Below are positions 61,085 through 64,000 of a DNA stretch of 64,000 nt, one piece after another. Numbering within the stretch: position 1 is the stretch's first letter; every line of letters starts with the position of its first letter. The notes under the pieces were generated by a model, which was not told the DNA's origin, did no database searches, and saw only the letters and a program-made list of their open reading frames with translations. This DNA comes from DAISJI01 sp964559835 (GTDB lineage Bacteria; Acidobacteriota; Terriglobia; Terriglobales; Acidobacteriaceae): the NCBI GenBank assembly GCA_964559835.1, contig CAZLJE010000008.1, forward strand, positions 86,999-150,998, in the 5' to 3' direction. The position numbers and the translations under genes were made by a program.

Positions 61085-62980
61085 GTGGAATCTGACCCGC
61101 ACCCGAACCTGCCGAATGATTACGGCTGGATAGAGTCGCATTTCCGGGCTCTCCTCGATGCCGCTCCCGACGCGATGCTGATCGTTGACCGCAGCGGGCA
61201 CATTGTTCTCGCAAATTCACAGACCGAGAAGCTCTTCGGGTACCAAGCCAAAGCACTGGTTGGCCAGAAAGTTGAGATCCTGGTACCTCCGCGTTTTCGG
61301 GCCAAACATCCGGGACACCGGGCCGGATATTTCTCGGCGGAGCCGAAGCGCCGCCCCATGGGCGCGGGTCTCGAACTGTACGGGGTCAAGAACGACGGGA
61401 CCGAATTTCCGGTCGAGATCAGCCTCAGTCCGCTCGAAACCCCGCAGGGCATGTTCGTTACCAGCGCCATCCGCGATGTTACCGAGCGGCGGCGCGCGGA
61501 AGAAAAATTCCGCGGATTGCTCGAGTCCGCACCCGATGCGATGGTCATCGTGGACGAACGTGGCAAGATCGTTTTGGTTAATTCGCAAGCTGAGAAGTTG
61601 TTCGGCTACACCCGGCAGGAATTATTGGGCTACACCATCGAGGTCCTCATTCCGGAACGATTCCACGACCGGCACACGGATTACCGGAAGGTATATTCCA
61701 CCGACCCGCGGGTACGACCCATGGGCGCGGGGCTTGACTTGTATGCCCTGCGGAAGGATGGCAGCGAGTTTCCAGTCGAGATCAGCCTTAGTCCGCTGCG
61801 CACGACCGATGGCATACTCGTGTCGACTTCCATTCGTGACATTTCGGCGCGCAAGAAGGCTGAGGACAAGTTCCGGTCGTTGCTGGAAGCCGCTCCCGAT
61901 GCAATGGTGATTGTGGATTCGGTTGGCCGCATCGCGTTGGTGAACTCACAAACCGAGAAACTGTTCGGCTATAACCGCGCTGACCTGGTGGGGCAACCGG
62001 TTGAGCAACTCATGCCGGAGCGTTACCGGGATCGCCACGTCGACAACCGTGAATTGTTTTCGATCGACGCACGCGTTCGCCCGATGGGCGCTGGCCTGGA
62101 ACTGTTTGGTTTGCGCAAGGACGCTACCGAATTTGCCGTCGAGATCAGCCTCAGTCCTCTGTCGACCGACGAGGGTCGATTTGTAACCGCTGCGATTCGC
62201 GACATCAGTGATCGCAAGCAGGCGGAGGACAAGATCAGGAACCTCAACGAGCAACTGCAGGAGGCACTGCGGCGATCCGAGAAGCTTGCCGCCACGGGCC
62301 GCCTGGCGACCACCGTCGCGCACGAGATCAACAACCCGCTCAATGCCATCTCTGGTTTGCTCTACCTGGCCCTGCAAGATCGCAATCTCAGTGATGAGGT
62401 CAGGCGTTCGTTACTGCAGATCGAGGAGCAGGCAAATCGGATTGCGACGATCACGAAATATACATTGGCCTCGCAACGACACCATAGGTCGCCGGTTGTC
62501 ACGCGGATAAGCGACTTGATCGATGACGTCTGCGCCATGTTCAACAGGCGGATCGAGAAGAGAGGGATTGAAATCGTTCGCGACTTCGCCAGGGATGTCG
62601 AACTTACGATCTTCCCGAACGAACTGCGCCAGGTGTTGACCAACCTTGTCGCGAACGCCATAGATGCCATGCCCAATGGGGGGCAACTTCAACTGCGGAT
62701 TGCGTCAGAGGGAAACCACGTGACGATTTCGGTTCGCGACACGGGCTGCGGCATTCAACCCGAGGACATGGCGAAGGTCTTTGAGCCGTTTTTCACCACC
62801 AAAGGGGAGAAGGGAACGGGCATCGGATTATGGGTTTCGCGGAAGATCTTAGAGGAAATGGGCGGCAGCATCGAGGTGCAAAGCTCCACATCCGGAGATT
62901 CATGCGGGACGGTATTCACCTTGATGTTCACGGCAGTTCAGAAATCGACCGGCGAAGAGGAGATGCAGGATTCTGCTTAG
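61085..62980 (+). CDS. Soluble sensor histidine kinase with three tandem PAS domains
   Basis: 631 residues from a GTG at 61085. Three PAS domains repeat with a period of about 121 residues (starting near 20, 141 and 262), each containing FR-LL--APDAM-IVD, NSQ-EKLFGY, a RPMGAGL segment and EFPVEISLSPL. A HisKA domain follows (His in TTVAHEINNPLNAISG, near residue 415) and then an HATPase domain (NLVANAIDAM, RDTGCGIQ, KGTGIGLWVS). No membrane helix is seen, so it senses inside the cytoplasm. The phosphotransfer partner is not encoded next to it. The DNA of the PAS repeats is still clearly alike, so the duplications are fairly recent. Confidence 0.92.
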   Translation: MESDPHPNLPNDYGWIESHFRALLDAAPDAMLIVDRSGHIVLANSQTEKLFGYQAKALVGQKVEILVPPRFRAKHPGHRAGYFSAEPKRRPMGAGLELYGVKNDGTEFPVEISLSPLETPQGMFVTSAIRDVTERRRAEEKFRGLLESAPDAMVIVDERGKIVLVNSQAEKLFGYTRQELLGYTIEVLIPERFHDRHTDYRKVYSTDPRVRPMGAGLDLYALRKDGSEFPVEISLSPLRTTDGILVSTSIRDISARKKAEDKFRSLLEAAPDAMVIVDSVGRIALVNSQTEKLFGYNRADLVGQPVEQLMPERYRDRHVDNRELFSIDARVRPMGAGLELFGLRKDATEFAVEISLSPLSTDEGRFVTAAIRDISDRKQAEDKIRNLNEQLQEALRRSEKLAATGRLATTVAHEINNPLNAISGLLYLALQDRNLSDEVRRSLLQIEEQANRIATITKYTLASQRHHRSPVVTRISDLIDDVCAMFNRRIEKRGIEIVRDFARDVELTIFPNELRQVLTNLVANAIDAMPNGGQLQLRIASEGNHVTISVRDTGCGIQPEDMAKVFEPFFTTKGEKGTGIGLWVSRKILEEMGGSIEVQSSTSGDSCGTVFTLMFTAVQKSTGEEEMQDSA

Positions 62981-63039
62981 GGTAGAAGCGGCCGGATTTC
63001 CGACCCGTCCTGTCTCAGTTCTCAGGATGCCAGTTCATA

Positions 63040-63098
63040 GCCCGGCACGTGAGTGCCGGGGCCCCGAGCCCTCCATGATTCCGAGTCCCGGAGGGACG
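63040..63098. repeat. CCCGGCAC and GTCCCGGAGGGAC hairpins
   Basis: TAGCCCGGCACGTGAGTGCCGGG and GAGTCCCGGAGGGAC. Same architecture and almost the same sequence as at 52649-52734. Confidence 0.75.
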
Positions 63099-63181
63099 GC
63101 ATATGGCGGGTGCCCCACACGTCGCGCCGCTTATCTCTCGACCTGACCACAACTCTCCAGCGCGATGTGTGGGCGTGTGTC

Positions 63182-63275
63182 TGCGCTGTTTCTTTTTTTG
63201 TTGGCTATATCTAAGAGCTATATATTACATAAAGTATTGCTACAATTAGAAATATTGTTCTTGACTCCATTCCCC
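63182..63275. other. A/T-rich island
   Basis: About 94 nt with far lower GC than the rest of the window, including CTATATCTAAGAGCTATATA and AGAAATATTGTTCTTGAC. The sharp composition change suggests inserted or regulatory DNA upstream of the last gene. Confidence 0.5.
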
Positions 63276-63421
63276 TCTCGCGTGACCATAGATATGAAAT
63301 CTACGAGTCGAGCGGCGCCCTCCTCGGCACTCCTTATTCCGTCTTCCGCGCCGCTCCCTCAGACCGCCTCCCGCGGTCTCCATGACCCGATGATGACCAG
63401 AGGAAAACACCAGACTCCCGG

Positions 63422-63458
63422 GTGCCCCACCCTGACCGCTTTTGGAAGGGTGGGCACG
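63422..63458. repeat. CCCACCC/GGGTGGG hairpin, intergenic
   Basis: GTGCCCCACCCT, then GACCGCTTTTGGA, then AGGGTGGGCAC. Nearly identical to the copy at 56127-56164. Confidence 0.8.
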
Positions 63459-63567
63459 ATGCGCCATGTGCCCTGCGCCAAGCGCTGTTCGCCAGTCTGT
63501 GGGATTTTTCAGTTTTCCGGCCATTTCTGTGGGACGTGTGGGATAACGGGGGAGGGGTGGAGAAATC

Positions 63568-64000
63568 ATGGCTGACAATCATCGCAAAGCTAACGCAGCC
63601 CCGCGCTGCGCCTACACCCGTATGAACGACCAGCCCTGCCGGCAACCGGCATTGCAGGGCAACATCTTCTGCCGCTTCCACGACCTGCTCGAACACCCGC
63701 TGCCGCCGCAGGTCATCCCCTTCGTCGAGGACGCGACCAGCCTCCAGGTCGCCGTCTGCCAGGTCATCCGCTCGCTCCAGTTCGGTAAGCTCGACCGCCG
63801 CACCGCCGGCACCATCCTCTACGCCCTCCAGATCGCTGCCTCCAACCTCAAGCACTTCTGCGAGGAAAACGGCCATCCGTTCGCCGAACCGGCTCGCCGT
63901 CTGACCAAGCAGGAGCAGCGCGAGGAAGAACTATCGAAACAACCATCTCTCGCCGAATACCTGATCAAAGCGCTGGAACTCGAGCCTCCACCACAAGAGC
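63568..64000 (+). CDS. Zinc-motif hypothetical protein, 3' partial
   Basis: Begins MADNHRKANAAPRCAYTRMN at 63568 after a GGAGGGGTGGAG ribosome-binding site and stays open to the window end (144 codons seen). The N-terminus has the pattern C-x9-C-x11-C-x2-H (Cys14, Cys24, Cys36, His39; TRMNDQPCRQPAL, FCRFHD), a small zinc-binding motif found in many otherwise uncharacterised bacterial proteins. A helical stretch follows (SLQVAVCQVIRSLQFGKLDRRT, TILYALQIAASNLKHF), and then a Glu-rich polar end. I cannot assign a function. Confidence 0.75.
   Translation, partial: MADNHRKANAAPRCAYTRMNDQPCRQPALQGNIFCRFHDLLEHPLPPQVIPFVEDATSLQVAVCQVIRSLQFGKLDRRTAGTILYALQIAASNLKHFCEENGHPFAEPARRLTKQEQREEELSKQPSLAEYLIKALELEPPPQE

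Larger units (their letters stand above)
62981..63567. other. Mixed intergenic region with A/T-rich island
   Basis: 587 nt without a supportable gene. It contains CCCGGCAC-GTGCCGGG and GTCCCGGAGGGAC hairpins (63040-63098), an A/T-rich island (63182-63275), a GGGTGGG-type hairpin (63422-63458) and a stretch with repeated CTGTGGGA. A 136-codon frame crossing the region is interrupted in sense by the repeats and is not called. Confidence 0.55.

Noticed and set aside
63165..63575. A 136-codon plus-strand frame
   Set aside because: It crosses an A/T-rich island and a hairpin repeat, has no family features and overlaps the better supported start at 63568.
62981..64000. Prophage or mobile element end
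   Set aside because: Composition changes, but no integrase, transposase, tRNA or attachment repeat is visible.

Overview
The window (about 60 % GC) reads as a chromosomal segment of a soil-type Acidobacteriota bacterium, most like the Koribacter/Terriglobia group. The basis is gene content: a secreted Asp-box repeat protein, many secreted glycoside hydrolases, a 2-oxoacid:ferredoxin oxidoreductase beside ordinary aerobic-type genes, and many dispersed intergenic hairpins. This assignment is inference; there is no rRNA or tRNA here to fix it. I found no tRNA, rRNA, CRISPR array, insertion sequence or prophage.

Layout. 1-8.3 kb: the 3' part of a secreted Asp-box repeat protein, a secreted alpha/beta hydrolase, a quinone reductase and phosphoribosyltransferase pair, and an amino-acid permease overlapping a PLP aminotransferase. 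8.4-18.4 kb: a YfbM-like protein, the korDABC operon, an SDR enzyme, an aldo-keto reductase, citrate synthase and a zinc-ribbon/Sel1 membrane protein. 18.5-22.5 kb: rpsO-pnp (PNPase with a long Gly/Arg-rich tail) and a class IV aminotransferase. 22.7-34.4 kb: a glycan island with a GT39-type glycosyltransferase, a Gfo/Idh oxidoreductase overlapping a GH20 hexosaminidase, and a GH2 enzyme overlapping a clan GH-A hydrolase. 34.6-43.6 kb: a ferredoxin, murA, and a MurNAc-recovery cluster (murQ, a serine hydrolase, and a secreted serine-hydrolase/NamZ fusion), then a Tat-type amidase and a class A beta-lactamase relative. 43.7-52.5 kb: two glycine-zipper envelope proteins, a sigma/zinc-finger fusion, a SIMPL protein, a pseudo-receiver, an HD-GYP response regulator divergent from a hybrid histidine kinase, and an ECF-type sigma factor. 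52.7-57.9 kb: a glutamate-dehydrogenase-like protein lacking all three active-site lysines, then an orphan HybB/HybA-like redox module with a membrane-anchored GcvH-like protein that lacks the lipoyl lysine. 58-64 kb: mazG, a GNAT and N-succinylamino-acid-racemase pair, a triple-PAS histidine kinase, and the start of a zinc-motif protein that runs off the window.

The most striking structure is not a gene. At about fifteen places, almost always touching a stop codon, there is a short tandem array of 7-nt (in one case 8-nt) degenerate units. The unit sequence differs from locus to locus, and the arrays often form inverted arms between convergent genes. Several run into the 3' ends of coding sequences. 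A second layer consists of at least four families of short GC-rich hairpins (REP-like), two copies of which lie inside reading frames.
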